64,000 nucleotides of DNA from JAPYTK01 sp964401935. GTDB taxonomy: Bacteria > Myxococcota_A > Polyangia > Polyangiales > Polyangiaceae. The notes under the pieces are model-generated. The model made no database searches and was not told where the DNA came from. It saw only the letters and a program-made list of their open reading frames with translations. Below are positions 53,602 through 62,933 of this stretch, piece after piece. How positions within the stretch are numbered: position 1 is the first letter of the stretch; every line of letters starts with the position of its first letter. A program made the translations under genes and the position numbers. The stretch is taken from positions 1-64,000 of the forward strand of contig CAYOAL010000032.1 of NCBI GenBank assembly GCA_964401935.1. The letters run 5' to 3'.

Positions 53602-55878
53602 TCAATGACCTCCTAGGCGTCGCGGGTCGTTGCAGTTCGCGAGGGCGTCGTCTTCGTGGATCCGGCCCGCCTCGAGGAGCTCGCGCAGAGAGTCGTCGAG
53701 CTGCCGCATCCCTTGCGCCCGTCCGGTTTGCATCACGGAGCCGATCTGGAAGGTGCGGTTGTCGCGGATCAGCGCCCCTACCGCTCGCGTCACGAACAGC
53801 GCCTCGAGCGCCACCACGGCGTGTCCATCCACGCCCGCGAGCAGGCGCTGCGAGATGACGGCCCGGAGCGACTCGCTCATCATCGAGCGCACCTGCGGCT
53901 GCTGCCCTGGTGGATAGGCGCCAACGATGCGGTTGATGGTGCCCACGGCGCTCCCGGTGTGCAGGGTCGCGAGCACGAGGTGTCCGGTCTCGGCGGCGGT
54001 GAGGGCGAGAGAGATGGTCTCGAGATCGCGGAGCTCGCCGATGCAGATGATGTCGGGATCTTCGCGCAGCGCGCCACGGAGCCCGCTCGCGAACGACTCG
54101 GTGTGGCGGCCCACCTGGCGCTGGTTGACGATGCAGCGCTTGGAGGGGAACACATACTCGATCGGATCTTCGATGGTGAGGATGTGGTCGGCGCGCTCCT
54201 CGTTGATGATGTTCACCAGGGCGGCGAGGGTGCTCGTTTTTCCCGAGCCGGCGGGACCGGTCAACAGCACGATGCCTTGGGTGTAGTTCGTGAGCTTGGC
54301 CAGGGCCTCGGGGAGGCCGAGGCTCTTGAGGGTGGGCACGGCCGCGGGGATGACGTGGAAGACGCCGTTGGTGCCGTTCTGTTGGCGATACACGTTCACC
54401 CGGAAGCGACCGACGCCTTCGACCGCGTAGGCGAGATCGATCTCCCCGTCGTCGTCGAGCCGTCGGCGCTGCCAGGGGGTGAGGATCGCGGTGAGGGCCT
54501 CCTCGGTGGCGTGGGCCGCGAGCGGCTTGTCGGTGATGGGCTCGAGCTTGCCCAGGTGTCGCATGCGACCGACGGTGTCGGCGTGGATGTGCACGTCGCT
54601 CGCCCGAGAGGTGACGGCGTGGGCGAGCAGCTCGTGGAGGTAGGCGACGCGTGGGCTCTCGACGTTGAGCGGCTCCCACGGCAGCGGCTCGATGGCGCCC
54701 ACCTGTTCAGCCTGGCCAGGGCCGGTGGCCGGAGCGGCTCGGCGCGCTTCGAGGGCCGCCGAGGAGTCGTCGCGGGGGGCGTCGCCTCTCGGCGGTGGCG
54801 CGTCGTGCGCGGGCTCTACCGGGGCGGGCTCACGGCGCGCGAGGGGGGCCGACGTCGCCTCGGCGCTCGGGCGCACGGGGGTCGACGCGAGCGCCTCGCC
54901 GTCGGCGTCCGCCGCGCCGAGGACGCCGGAGTCGGACGTCGGTGCGGTGACCTCGGGCGGCGCGGCTTCGGTGGCGGGGATGGCTGCGTCGCCCTCGAGC
55001 AGGAAGCGGGGGATGGCGGGCTTGGTCCGTGTCTTCGGCCGCTCCGTCGACTCTACGCTGATCGCTCGGCCAGGGCGGGTGGGTGCGCTGGGCTGGTCGT
55101 GCTCGGCGCCCACCTTCGCGGGGCGGGTCGCGGCCTGGCGTCGCGGACTGTCGTGCCGCGGGCGCGAGTCGCCGCGGTCTGGCGTCGACTTGGGCGGCGT
55201 TGCCGGGGACGGCCCCGCCCCGAGCGGCTCGGCCTTGCGCGGCACGGGCTCGAGCGGCGCGGGCTCGAGCGGCGCGGGCTTTTGCGGCGCGGGCTTGGGC
55301 GGCGGCGTGGGTCGCGGCGACGCCTCGTGGAAGCTTAGAGGACGATCGGCGTCCACCTCGGCGTCGAGCTCGAGGTCGAGCTCTCGTGGCTCGGGGCCCG
55401 GTGGGATCCGGGCTGCGGCGTCGGGCTGCGTGTTGCGGTCACGCCGCGGCGCCTCGAGCGGGCGATGCCTCGCTGCCGCTCCCCCGAGACGTGGGCTCTC
55501 GGAGCCGATGCGATCGCGCACCACGTCGCCGGTGCGGCGCTCGCGTCGGGGGAGCGACGCGGGGGAGCGTGTCTCGCGGGGTGCTTCGAACGACCAGTCT
55601 TTCGGCGTGGGGATGCGTCGACGAGCGGTGGCGCGTGGCGCCTCCTCACCCTTCGGCTCGCCCTTGTGATCCAGCGCGTCACGGTGACGTCGCTGCAGCG
55701 CCAGCACCTTGCCCAGCGCGAGCTCGTCGAGCATCCCGCGCTCGAGCATGATGGCGCCGATCTTCTTGCCGCAGCGCCCGCGCTCGCGCGTGGCCTCCGC
55801 GAGCTGATCCATGGTGATGAACCCGTACCGAACGGCGATACGGCCCAAGAGCGCCGCTTCTTCGTCCGTCTCCTGCAC
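53602..55878 (-). CDS. PilT/PilB-type ATPase with long N-terminal extension
   Basis: A 758-residue protein. Residues 1-60 look like half of a GspE/PilB N-terminal (MshEN-like) domain (GRIAVRYGFITMDQLAEAT, GKKIGAIMLERGMLDELALG). A long Pro/Arg-rich disordered region (about 65-410) follows, then a full PilT-type ATPase core with Walker A TGPAGSGKTST (about 540), Asp box LTIEDPIEYVF, Walker B ICIGELRDLETI and His box LATLHTGSA. The core resembles PilT more than PilB. GTG 55878 was chosen because upstream residues are unrelated; no Shine-Dalgarno sequence was found. It may be a specialised motor or a regulator of the PilT encoded next. Confidence 0.82.
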   Translation of the reverse strand: MQETDEEAALLGRIAVRYGFITMDQLAEATRERGRCGKKIGAIMLERGMLDELALGKVLALQRRHRDALDHKGEPKGEEAPRATARRRIPTPKDWSFEAPRETRSPASLPRRERRTGDVVRDRIGSESPRLGGAAARHRPLEAPRRDRNTQPDAAARIPPGPEPRELDLELDAEVDADRPLSFHEASPRPTPPPKPAPQKPAPLEPAPLEPVPRKAEPLGAGPSPATPPKSTPDRGDSRPRHDSPRRQAATRPAKVGAEHDQPSAPTRPGRAISVESTERPKTRTKPAIPRFLLEGDAAIPATEAAPPEVTAPTSDSGVLGAADADGEALASTPVRPSAEATSAPLARREPAPVEPAHDAPPPRGDAPRDDSSAALEARRAAPATGPGQAEQVGAIEPLPWEPLNVESPRVAYLHELLAHAVTSRASDVHIHADTVGRMRHLGKLEPITDKPLAAHATEEALTAILTPWQRRRLDDDGEIDLAYAVEGVGRFRVNVYRQQNGTNGVFHVIPAAVPTLKSLGLPEALAKLTNYTQGIVLLTGPAGSGKTSTLAALVNIINEERADHILTIEDPIEYVFPSKRCIVNQRQVGRHTESFASGLRGALREDPDIICIGELRDLETISLALTAAETGHLVLATLHTGSAVGTINRIVGAYPPGQQPQVRSMMSESLRAVISQRLLAGVDGHAVVALEALFVTRAVGALIRDNRTFQIGSVMQTGRAQGMRQLDDSLRELLEAGRIHEDDALANCNDPRRLGGH

Positions 55879-55989
55879 GAACGCAGCATGGCATCGACGA
55901 TGGTGGACGGCTAGACCCGAGGAGGCGGTGCGGGGGCGTCTCGCCGCCATCTCCTCGTGCGCGCCGTCGCTGCGAGCTCCTCGGGGCGC

Positions 55990-57015
55990 TCAGCCGTGAC
56001 CGGGGAGCAGCTCGAGCGAGGCCTGCACGAGCTCCCCCATCGAGGAGCAGAAGTGAAAGCGATGATCGCCGTGGTGCTCGGCGAGCTCGCCGCGCAGCTG
56101 CTTCACGTGCTCCGGGGGGGCGATGCGATCGGTGGACATCACCGAGAGCAGGTGCGTGAGCCGACGCGCCTCCGAGCGCGCTCGGTGCGCGATCAAGGTG
56201 AGCTCCTCCTGCCGGTACTGGTGCACCGTCGTCTTCGTCATGCACTTCATGCCGAGGAACACGATGGGGTTGTTCTGGCGGTAGAACTGCGGGAGATACA
56301 CCTTCATGCGACCTTCGTAGCTCTGCTGATCGAAATCGATGGCGCGCAGCCGGTAGTGCGTCTCGTCGAAATCGGGGGTGACGTCGACCACGTAGTTGCC
56401 CGAGTGCATGTCGCCGAGGAGGCGAATGAGGCAGCGCTCGTTGAACTTTACGAACTCCTTGGCGAGCCGCACCTCGTCGAGGTGGGTGTCGGAGAGCCAG
56501 TTCGCGATGAAGTCGTCGCCGGGGATCCCTGGGATGTGCTCCTCGACGACGGTGTCACCATCCACGAGGAAGACGATACGGTTGGGCGACAGCAGGTGCT
56601 CGAGCTCGAGGCCGTAGATCCGCGAGGCGTCGGCCCGCTTGACGTAGAAGTAGTCGAAGTTCTCGTTGAGGGTGTTGAGGATCCGCACGCGGAACGGCGC
56701 GGTGTTGCCCCAGGTGCACACGTCGACGCGATCGGTCACGAGGTGGTCCATGAGCGCGATGTTGCCGAGGACCTTGAGCGTGGCGTAGGTGCGAACCAGG
56801 GAGCGATCGATCTCCTCCCACTCGGTGCGGGGGTAGAGCACGGTCTCCCAGAGCGTGTCTTCGCCGCGCTTGTTGTAGAGGGGGACGGTCTCGGTGAACC
56901 GGCTCAGGAGCTCGAACTCCACCGGCAACGGGGTCATGCGGCCGTTGTTGCTCAGGTACTCGCGGAGCTCATCACGCACCGTGAAGGGGTGCTTCTTCTT
57001 CGAGATGAGAGCCAT
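55990..57015 (-). CDS. Kinase-fold protein (APH/HipA-like), unassigned
   Basis: A 341-residue cytoplasmic protein with a central LLGDMHSGNYVVDVTPDF segment (about 199-216), where D-M-H-x-x-N resembles the catalytic loop of APH, HipA and fructosamine kinases, followed about 20 residues later by RAIDFDQQS (DFD in place of DFG). An upstream VFLVDGDTVVEEHIPGIPG could be the N-lobe hinge. No family name is recalled with confidence. It starts 48 bases after the pseudokinase gene ends and runs toward the PilT-type ATPases. It could be a small-molecule kinase, a protein kinase or a binding fold. Confidence 0.6.
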   Translation of the reverse strand: MALISKKKHPFTVRDELREYLSNNGRMTPLPVEFELLSRFTETVPLYNKRGEDTLWETVLYPRTEWEEIDRSLVRTYATLKVLGNIALMDHLVTDRVDVCTWGNTAPFRVRILNTLNENFDYFYVKRADASRIYGLELEHLLSPNRIVFLVDGDTVVEEHIPGIPGDDFIANWLSDTHLDEVRLAKEFVKFNERCLIRLLGDMHSGNYVVDVTPDFDETHYRLRAIDFDQQSYEGRMKVYLPQFYRQNNPIVFLGMKCMTKTTVHQYRQEELTLIAHRARSEARRLTHLLSVMSTDRIAPPEHVKQLRGELAEHHGDHRFHFCSSMGELVQASLELLPGHG

Positions 57016-57063
57016 GTGGAGACTGACCGTCGTGGAGGGCGGCGGGTCCGGGGCAACGTAGCG

Positions 57064-58647
57064 TCAGTTGCCGCGCGTCGGTGCGCCGTTCTGGCAGGTG
57101 TAGCCTCCGGGCATGCGCGTCGTCTCGCTGCACTTCGCGGTCTCCAGGCCCTTCATCCATGCTCCGACGGTGCCGGTGAGATCGGCTCCCGACAGATCGG
57201 CGCCGGACACGTCGACGTTCTCCATGGAGGCGTTGGTGAACTTGGTGCCCACGCAGTGGGCCCCGGCGAGCGTGGAGCCGTCGAGGGCTGCGCCGCTGAG
57301 GTCCATGCCGGTGAGATCGCCGCCGCTCAGATCGAGCTTGCGCAGCTCCTCTTTCTCTCCCTGTGCGAGCAGCTCTTTCATGGCGCGCACGCGCTCGGCG
57401 ACGTCGCCCGACTTGAGGCCTGCGGTGCGGCCCTCGCGGATGAGCTCGAGCGGCGCGGTGAAGACGAGCACCGCCGCCACCGCGGCCACCACGAACACCC
57501 GCGACAAGAGCTTGTTGGGGCCGAACCCGGGGGTGGCGAAGCCGATGGGGACCGCCGCGGCCCAGAGCACCACCTCGAGGGAGAAGGCTTCGAGCCCGGT
57601 GAGCTGCACCACGAGCATCGGTCCGCCGAGCATCAGCGCCCCCAAGAGGCCGAGGCCGATGGCCATGCCGACGCTCCAGAACCGTTGCTCGTGGGGGTCG
57701 GTCTTCAGCTCGATGGTGATGGCGGGGCGTTGCCGCTTCTTCGGGGGTGGCACCGAGCGGAGGCGCTCGTTGTCCACCATGCTCGTCTCTTCCTTGCCGT
57801 CGATGTCGGGGTGAGCCAAGCCGACCGGCACGTGGCGATCGATGCGGTCGAGCTCCTCGACGAGCTCACGCGCGTGCGCGTAGCGCTGCGCCGCGTCGCT
57901 GGTGGTGCATTTTCGGACGATGCGGGCGAACGCGTTGGGGTGGTCCTTCAGGAGCGTGTCGAGGCGCGGGAGGCGCTCGTCCTTCTCGTCCGGCTCCACG
58001 CCCATGAGGGCGAAGTGGAAGATGCGCCCGAGCGCGTAGGTGTCGGCGCGGGTGTCGGCCGTCGCGCCGTGCCGCACCTCCGGGGGAGCGTAGACGCGAT
58101 GGAGCCACACCATCCCCGGATCGGTGCGGCAGAGGTTGGCGATGTCGAGGGTGCGAGGGTTGGCCACGACCGGCTCGAGGCTCCCGTCGAGCAGCACGTT
58201 CTCGGGACGCAACCAGCCGTGGACCATCCCCCGATCGTGGAGGGCGGCCACAATCTCGCAGAGGCGCCGAAACAGGGCCACGGTGCGCTTTCGATCCCAG
58301 CTGAGGAGGGGGATGTCGGCGAGCGTTCCCGACGCCTCGAGGTCGCCCACGTAGGCGCCGGCGATGGGATCGATGGCCGCGACGGGCACGACCCCCTCGG
58401 CCTCGAGCCCGGTGAGCTCGCCGGCGGCGGTGAGGAACTGATCGCGCACCGCGAGATCGAGCGAGCCGTCGACGGCGAAGGCGACCCCTTTGGAGCCGTC
58501 TTCGCGGACGCCCGCGTAGACGTGGATCCCGCCGCCGGCGCCGAGCTTCTCGGTCAGCTCGACATCGGCCACCTGCTCCCCTATCTCAAGGGGCTCCCGC
58601 TCTGTACCTGGACCTGCCATGGGCTCGATGGAGGGCGAGGACGCCAC
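57064..58647 (-). CDS. Pseudokinase membrane protein with pentapeptide repeats
   Basis: A 527-residue protein. The N-terminal 280 residues have a Hanks-kinase outline (Gly-rich LGAGGGIHVYAG, helices and YAPPEV before the activation end), but the catalytic residues are gone: VAFAVD for VAxK, HGWLRPEN for HRDLKPEN and no DFG. Three or four hydrophobic helices (about 330-425) follow, then a pentapeptide-repeat tail (about 445-510), with A(D/N)LSG-like units such as KLDLSGGDLTGMDLSGAALD. It would bind rather than phosphorylate. GTG 58647 is preceded by TACGTT at leaderless spacing. It heads a minus-strand run with the kinase-fold and PilT-type genes. Confidence 0.75.
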   Translation of the reverse strand: MASSPSIEPMAGPGTEREPLEIGEQVADVELTEKLGAGGGIHVYAGVREDGSKGVAFAVDGSLDLAVRDQFLTAAGELTGLEAEGVVPVAAIDPIAGAYVGDLEASGTLADIPLLSWDRKRTVALFRRLCEIVAALHDRGMVHGWLRPENVLLDGSLEPVVANPRTLDIANLCRTDPGMVWLHRVYAPPEVRHGATADTRADTYALGRIFHFALMGVEPDEKDERLPRLDTLLKDHPNAFARIVRKCTTSDAAQRYAHARELVEELDRIDRHVPVGLAHPDIDGKEETSMVDNERLRSVPPPKKRQRPAITIELKTDPHEQRFWSVGMAIGLGLLGALMLGGPMLVVQLTGLEAFSLEVVLWAAAVPIGFATPGFGPNKLLSRVFVVAAVAAVLVFTAPLELIREGRTAGLKSGDVAERVRAMKELLAQGEKEELRKLDLSGGDLTGMDLSGAALDGSTLAGAHCVGTKFTNASMENVDVSGADLSGADLTGTVGAWMKGLETAKCSETTRMPGGYTCQNGAPTRGN

Positions 58648-58653
58648 TCAACC

Positions 58654-58659
58654 AACGTA
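58654..58659 (-). promoter_or_regulatory. -10-like TACGTT, 6 nt before GTG 58647
   Basis: A TANNNT hexamer 6 nt before the pseudokinase start; supports GTG 58647 over ATG 58620. Confidence 0.45.
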
Positions 58660-58733
58660 CGCTTTTAACAGAGCTGGGCTCGCGTGCCGAGCAATCCGAA
58701 GCAGCAATGAACGTGGGTCCATGTAGGTCGCCG

Positions 58734-59090
58734 ATGCGAAACGAGGTCGGGCCCGGCGCCGTGGGGCGTCGACGTCGTGCGCGCGGCTCGTGGCTCTCGC
58801 CGGCGGTGGCGCTCGCCGCCGCGATGGTCCTTTTGTCCCTTGGCTCGGCGAGTGGCTGCGACGACGTGAGCACCGAGAGACCCGTCGAGTGCGGGGTGCT
58901 CTGCGAGCGCTACGAGGAGTGTGTGGAGCCCATCGACGTGAGCGCTTGCGTGGTGACGTGCGAGCAGCGCGCCTCGGTGAGTCGCCTGTATGGTTTGGCG
59001 GCGGTGGTCTGCCAGGACTGCGTCGCGGGGCGGAGCTGTGACGAGGCAGCGGCGTGTTGGGACACGTGCCCGGTGCGACGCGCCGACTGA
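58734..59090 (+). CDS. Small Cys-rich lipoprotein
   Basis: A 118-residue exported protein with an Arg-rich N-terminus, a hydrophobic segment and lipobox SASGC. The mature part has about 11 cysteines in 75 residues (ECGVLCERYEEC, CVVTC, CQDCVAG, CWDTC), predicting a compact disulfide-bonded domain similar to those in the lipoprotein at 23402. ATG 58707 is an alternative start giving nine extra residues. Function unknown. Confidence 0.65.
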   Translation: MRNEVGPGAVGRRRRARGSWLSPAVALAAAMVLLSLGSASGCDDVSTERPVECGVLCERYEECVEPIDVSACVVTCEQRASVSRLYGLAAVVCQDCVAGRSCDEAAACWDTCPVRRAD

Positions 59091-59127
59091 CGCTCACGTT
59101 GGGGTTTGGTTTCGAGGCGCTGTGCGA

Positions 59128-59133
59128 TAGGGT
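59128..59133 (+). promoter_or_regulatory. -10-like TAGGGT, 7 nt before GTG 59141
   Basis: A TANNNT hexamer 7 nt before the GTG of the peptidase lipoprotein gene; supports that start over the longer open frame. Confidence 0.5.
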
Positions 59134-59140
59134 CCGCGCC

Positions 59141-61258
59141 GTGCGAAAGACCAGCCTCGTGATGTGCCTCTCGTTGTTGTCGAGCGTGGCCTGTGGGCCC
59201 GAGCCGGGGACCACCGCCCCGCCCGCTCCGACCATGGTGGTGCCCGCGCCGACCCCCCCGGCGCCCGTCGCCTCGAGCGACGACGGCTTCAAAGTGCTCG
59301 CGGAGACGGTCGCCGACTACCAGATCCTCCGCTACCGGGTCCCCGGCTTCGACAAACTCACGCTGAAGGAGAAGCTCCTCGCGTACCACCTCGCCGAGGC
59401 CGCCCTCGCCGGACGCGACATCATCTTCGACCAGAAGCACCGTCACAACCTGGCGGTGCGCAAGACGCTCGAGGCGGTGCTCGAGGGCTACGCCGACAAG
59501 AGCGATCCCGACTACGTGAGCCTCGCCACCTATGCCAAGCGCTTCTTCATCGCCCGAGGCATTCACCACGATTACTCGAGCCAGAAGATGAAGCCCGACG
59601 TGTCCAAGGAGGGGCTCTCCAAGCTGGTGCTCGCGGTGGACGCGGCCACCTTGCCCCTCGACGCGGCGGAGGGGAGCGGTCGCCGCACCCCGGCCGAGCT
59701 CGTGGCCTGGCTCACCCCCCTGCTCTACGACCCCGCCGTCGATCCCATCAACGTGAATCGGCAGAAGGACGTGGACGTGATCAAGTCGTCTTCCAACAAC
59801 TTCTACGAGGGCGTCACCCAGAAGGAGGTGGAGGCGTTCTACAAGAAGAAGACCGATCCCAAGGACGAGCGGCCGGTGAGCTTCGGTCTCAACTCCAAGC
59901 TGGTCAAAGAGCGCGGCAAGCTGGTCGAGAAGACGTGGAAGGTGGGGGGCATGTATGGCCCCGCCATCGAGAAGATCGTGGCGAGCCTGAAGGAGGCGGC
60001 CGCGCTGGCGGAGAACGACGCGCAGCGCCTCGCCCTCGAGAAGCTCGTCGCTTTCTACGAGTCTGGCGATCTCGCGCTGTTCGACGCGTACAACATCGCC
60101 TGGGTGAAGGACACCAACAGCAAGCTCGACACCATCAACGGCTTCATCGAGACCTACGGAGACGCGCTCGGGTACCGCGCTACCTACGAGGCGGTGGTGC
60201 AGATGCGCGACGAAGACCGCACCAAGCGCATCGCCACCATCGGTGGTGCCGCGCAGTGGTTCGAAGACAACTCGCCGATCCTCGCCGCACACAAGAAGGC
60301 GAACGTGGTCGGGATCTCGGCCAAGGTGATCACCGTGGTGATGGAGGCGGGAGACGCCGCCCCCACCACCCCCATCGGGATCAACCTCCCCAACGCCAAC
60401 TGGATTCGCCAGGAGCACGGCTCCAAATCGGTGTTCCTCGGGAATATCGTCGACGCATACCAAGAGACGCTGAAAGACAGCGGCATCCTCGAGGAGTTCA
60501 GCGCCTCCAAAGAAGAGGTCGCGCGGGCCAAGCAGTACGGCACCCTCGCCTATGCCCTCAAGGTGGACATGCACGAGGTGATCGGTCACGCCTCGGGGCA
60601 GCTCGAGAAGGGCGTAGCAACCCCGCAGGAGACGCTCAAGAACTACGCGGCGGCCCTCGAGGAGGCGCGCGCCGACCTGGTCGCGCTCTACTTCGTGATG
60701 GATCCCAAGCTCATCGAGCTGGGGGTGATGGAGTCGCTCGAGGTGGGTAAGGCGGCCTACGACGGCTACATCCAGAACGGGCTGCTCGTGCAGCTCGCGC
60801 GTATCGAGCCGGGACAGGAGATCGCACAGTCGCACATGCGCAATCGCCAGCTCGTGTCGGCCTGGGCGTTCGAGAAGGGCAAGGCCGACAACGTCATCGA
60901 GCGGATCGAGAAGAACGGTGATGTGTACTTCGTGATCCGCGACTACGCGAAGCTCCGGACGCTGTGGGGAGAGCTCCTCCGGGAGATCCAGCGCATCAAG
61001 AGCCAGGGGGACTTCGAGGCGGGCAAGAACCTCATCGAGACCTATGGGGTGAAGGTGGATCGCGCGATCCACGACAACGTGCTCGCTCGCTACGGCAAGC
61101 TGAGCGCCAAGCCATTCTCCGCCTTCATCCAGCCTCGCCTGGTCCCCGTCGAGAAGGACGGCGCCATCGTGGATGTGCGCGTGGAGTACCCCGACGACTT
61201 CCTCGGTCAACAGCTCGACTACGGCAAGCAGTACGCGTTCCTGCCCACGAAGAACTGA
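59141..61258 (+). CDS. Dipeptidyl peptidase III-like lipoprotein (M49)
   Basis: A 705-residue zinc peptidase of the M49 (DPP III) type, which removes dipeptides from peptide N-termini. The zinc motif HEVIGH (478-483; family form HExxGH) and the second motif EEARAD (about 507-512) with its metal-binding Glu are intact. A lipobox LSSVAC near the N-terminus predicts export and membrane anchoring, whereas many DPP III proteins are cytoplasmic. GTG 59141 gives the signal peptide directly and lies 7 nt after TAGGGT. A periplasmic peptide-scavenging role is plausible. Confidence 0.88.
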   Translation: MRKTSLVMCLSLLSSVACGPEPGTTAPPAPTMVVPAPTPPAPVASSDDGFKVLAETVADYQILRYRVPGFDKLTLKEKLLAYHLAEAALAGRDIIFDQKHRHNLAVRKTLEAVLEGYADKSDPDYVSLATYAKRFFIARGIHHDYSSQKMKPDVSKEGLSKLVLAVDAATLPLDAAEGSGRRTPAELVAWLTPLLYDPAVDPINVNRQKDVDVIKSSSNNFYEGVTQKEVEAFYKKKTDPKDERPVSFGLNSKLVKERGKLVEKTWKVGGMYGPAIEKIVASLKEAAALAENDAQRLALEKLVAFYESGDLALFDAYNIAWVKDTNSKLDTINGFIETYGDALGYRATYEAVVQMRDEDRTKRIATIGGAAQWFEDNSPILAAHKKANVVGISAKVITVVMEAGDAAPTTPIGINLPNANWIRQEHGSKSVFLGNIVDAYQETLKDSGILEEFSASKEEVARAKQYGTLAYALKVDMHEVIGHASGQLEKGVATPQETLKNYAAALEEARADLVALYFVMDPKLIELGVMESLEVGKAAYDGYIQNGLLVQLARIEPGQEIAQSHMRNRQLVSAWAFEKGKADNVIERIEKNGDVYFVIRDYAKLRTLWGELLREIQRIKSQGDFEAGKNLIETYGVKVDRAIHDNVLARYGKLSAKPFSAFIQPRLVPVEKDGAIVDVRVEYPDDFLGQQLDYGKQYAFLPTKN

Positions 61259-61289
61259 ACAGCGCGACGCGCTCGACGAAAGGTGCGGC

Positions 61290-62900
61290 TCAGGGGCCGA
61301 CTTTGACGATGAAGCCGTCGTCGTCGAGCGCGGTGTGGGTCGTGGTGCCGAACGTGATGTCGCCCGCGAAGTAGCCCACCACGAACAGGTTGCGCGAGGT
61401 GGGTTGTACGGCGACGCCGAGCGCGACGTCGTCGCTCGCGTCGCCGTAGCTCGTGACGAACCGGAGGCTCCCTTCGGCGTCGAGCTTGGCCACGAAGGCG
61501 TCGGTGCCGCCCGCGTGGGCCACGGCTCCGAGCGCGAGCTCGCCGGTGTTCACGCCCACGAGCGCAATCTCCGTGAGAGCGTCGACGGTGACGTCCTCGA
61601 CGCGCTGGGTGGCCGCGCCGCCGAAGGCCAGCGCCCAGCGGGTCGTCGCGAGATCGGGGCCGTAGCGCGCGACGAAGGCGTCGACGTCGGTGGCGGTGCG
61701 GAGCAACCCGTCGCCGAGCTCGACGTCGCCGCCGAAGCTACCGGCAGCGATGAGGTCGCCGTCGAGCAGCGCGAGCGCCTGGATGGAGACGAGGGCGGTG
61801 CCCGGGAGGAGCCGATGACTCGTGACCGCGCCGCTCGCGTCGTAGGCCACGACGACGCCGTCGTTGGGACCGGAGGCCGTCACCTCCTCGACCCCGAGGC
61901 TCACCGTCCCTGCGAGCTTGCCTGCCACGTAGGTGACGCCGCCCGAGGTCGCGACGGCGTGGGGGGTCATGGTGGCGTCGTGATGGGTGGCCCAAGCCAC
62001 GCCGCCGGTTGAGCCGAGCGAGAGCACGAGCCAGTCGGCCACGGCGCCGCCGGCGATGATGGTCCCGCCCAGATCGAGGTCGCCCACCACCGTGCCCACC
62101 ACCTGCACGTGCCCGTCCTCGGCGACCGCGACGTCGGAGAGCGTCACGGGGCCGGTGCTCGTCAAGGCCTGGAGCCAGACGACCTCCCCCGTGTCGCTCA
62201 GCTTCAGCACGAACGCGCTCGTTCGATCGACGGGACCGGGCAGCACGTGCATACCCACCCGCACCTCGGTCACGAAAGTGCCGACGACGTAGGCGTTGTC
62301 GGACCCGTCGAGCGCGATCGCCAGCGGGCGCTGGTCGTCGAGGCCGCCGATCCGCACGAGCCACGAGAGGTTGCCCAGTGGATCCATCGAGGCCACGAAG
62401 CCGTCGTCGGTGGTGTCGCCGGGGAGGAGGGTGCCGCCGACGCGCAGCGCCCCTTGATAGCGGCCGGTGGCCACGATCTGCGCGTCGTCGCTGGCGACGT
62501 CGACCACCCGCTGCACGGTGACGCCGGGGCTGTTGTCGGAGAAGGTCCGACTCCAGATCGGCTCACCGCAGTAGAGGTTGTTGCAGTCTTCGTCGGTGCT
62601 GGTGGTGCAGTCGTCGAGGGTGGGGACCACCTGCCCCACGCACGGACCGAATCCGCTGCCGTCCTCGAGGCACGTCTTGGTGCCGGCGCGGCAGGCGCCC
62701 ACGTTCTCGGTCGCCTCGGGGCCCTCGTAACAGGCCATCACCTCGTTGGCGAGGCACGCCGTGTTGGGAGCCCCGGCGTCACCGCCCATGCCTCGGCCCC
62801 CGCCCGTGTCGGCCACCGTGAAGTCGTCCACGCCGAAGATCGCGTTGCACGCGGCAACGCCGGCGAAGAGGCACACGGCGAGGGCGAGGTCACGAGACAC
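61290..62900 (-). CDS. Propeller-like repeat lipoprotein
   Basis: A 536-residue exported protein with lipobox GVAAC, a Gly-rich and Cys-rich segment (about 35-110) and about eight repeats of roughly 50 residues resembling SBBP/beta-propeller units (for example FVASMDPLGNLSWLVRIGG and FVAKLDAEGSLRFVTSYGD), with the recurring theme of G-x-x-x-D-x-F-V-x-x-(Y/L). Likely a surface or periplasmic binding scaffold; function unknown. GTG 62900 is preceded by TAGCCT at leaderless spacing. The stop is 31 bases from the convergent peptidase gene. Confidence 0.78.
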   Translation of the reverse strand: MSRDLALAVCLFAGVAACNAIFGVDDFTVADTGGGRGMGGDAGAPNTACLANEVMACYEGPEATENVGACRAGTKTCLEDGSGFGPCVGQVVPTLDDCTTSTDEDCNNLYCGEPIWSRTFSDNSPGVTVQRVVDVASDDAQIVATGRYQGALRVGGTLLPGDTTDDGFVASMDPLGNLSWLVRIGGLDDQRPLAIALDGSDNAYVVGTFVTEVRVGMHVLPGPVDRTSAFVLKLSDTGEVVWLQALTSTGPVTLSDVAVAEDGHVQVVGTVVGDLDLGGTIIAGGAVADWLVLSLGSTGGVAWATHHDATMTPHAVATSGGVTYVAGKLAGTVSLGVEEVTASGPNDGVVVAYDASGAVTSHRLLPGTALVSIQALALLDGDLIAAGSFGGDVELGDGLLRTATDVDAFVARYGPDLATTRWALAFGGAATQRVEDVTVDALTEIALVGVNTGELALGAVAHAGGTDAFVAKLDAEGSLRFVTSYGDASDDVALGVAVQPTSRNLFVVGYFAGDITFGTTTHTALDDDGFIVKVGP

Positions 62901-62907
62901 CAGCGAC

Positions 62908-62913
62908 AGGCTA
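62908..62913 (-). promoter_or_regulatory. -10-like TAGCCT, 7 nt before GTG 62900
   Basis: A TANNNT hexamer 7 nt before the GTG start of the propeller-like lipoprotein; the gene lies 33 bases after the gamma-glutamylcyclotransferase-like gene, so it may have its own promoter. Confidence 0.45.
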
Positions 62914-62933
62914 CCACCACCGTGGAAACCAGG

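Noticed and set aside
55957..58668. 903-residue plus-strand open frame
   Set aside because: It covers three minus-strand features including the intergenic gap and has no homology; it is a codon-bias shadow.
58910..61210. 766-residue minus-strand open frame
   Set aside because: Antisense to the DPP III-like gene, whose zinc motifs and signal peptide are clear.
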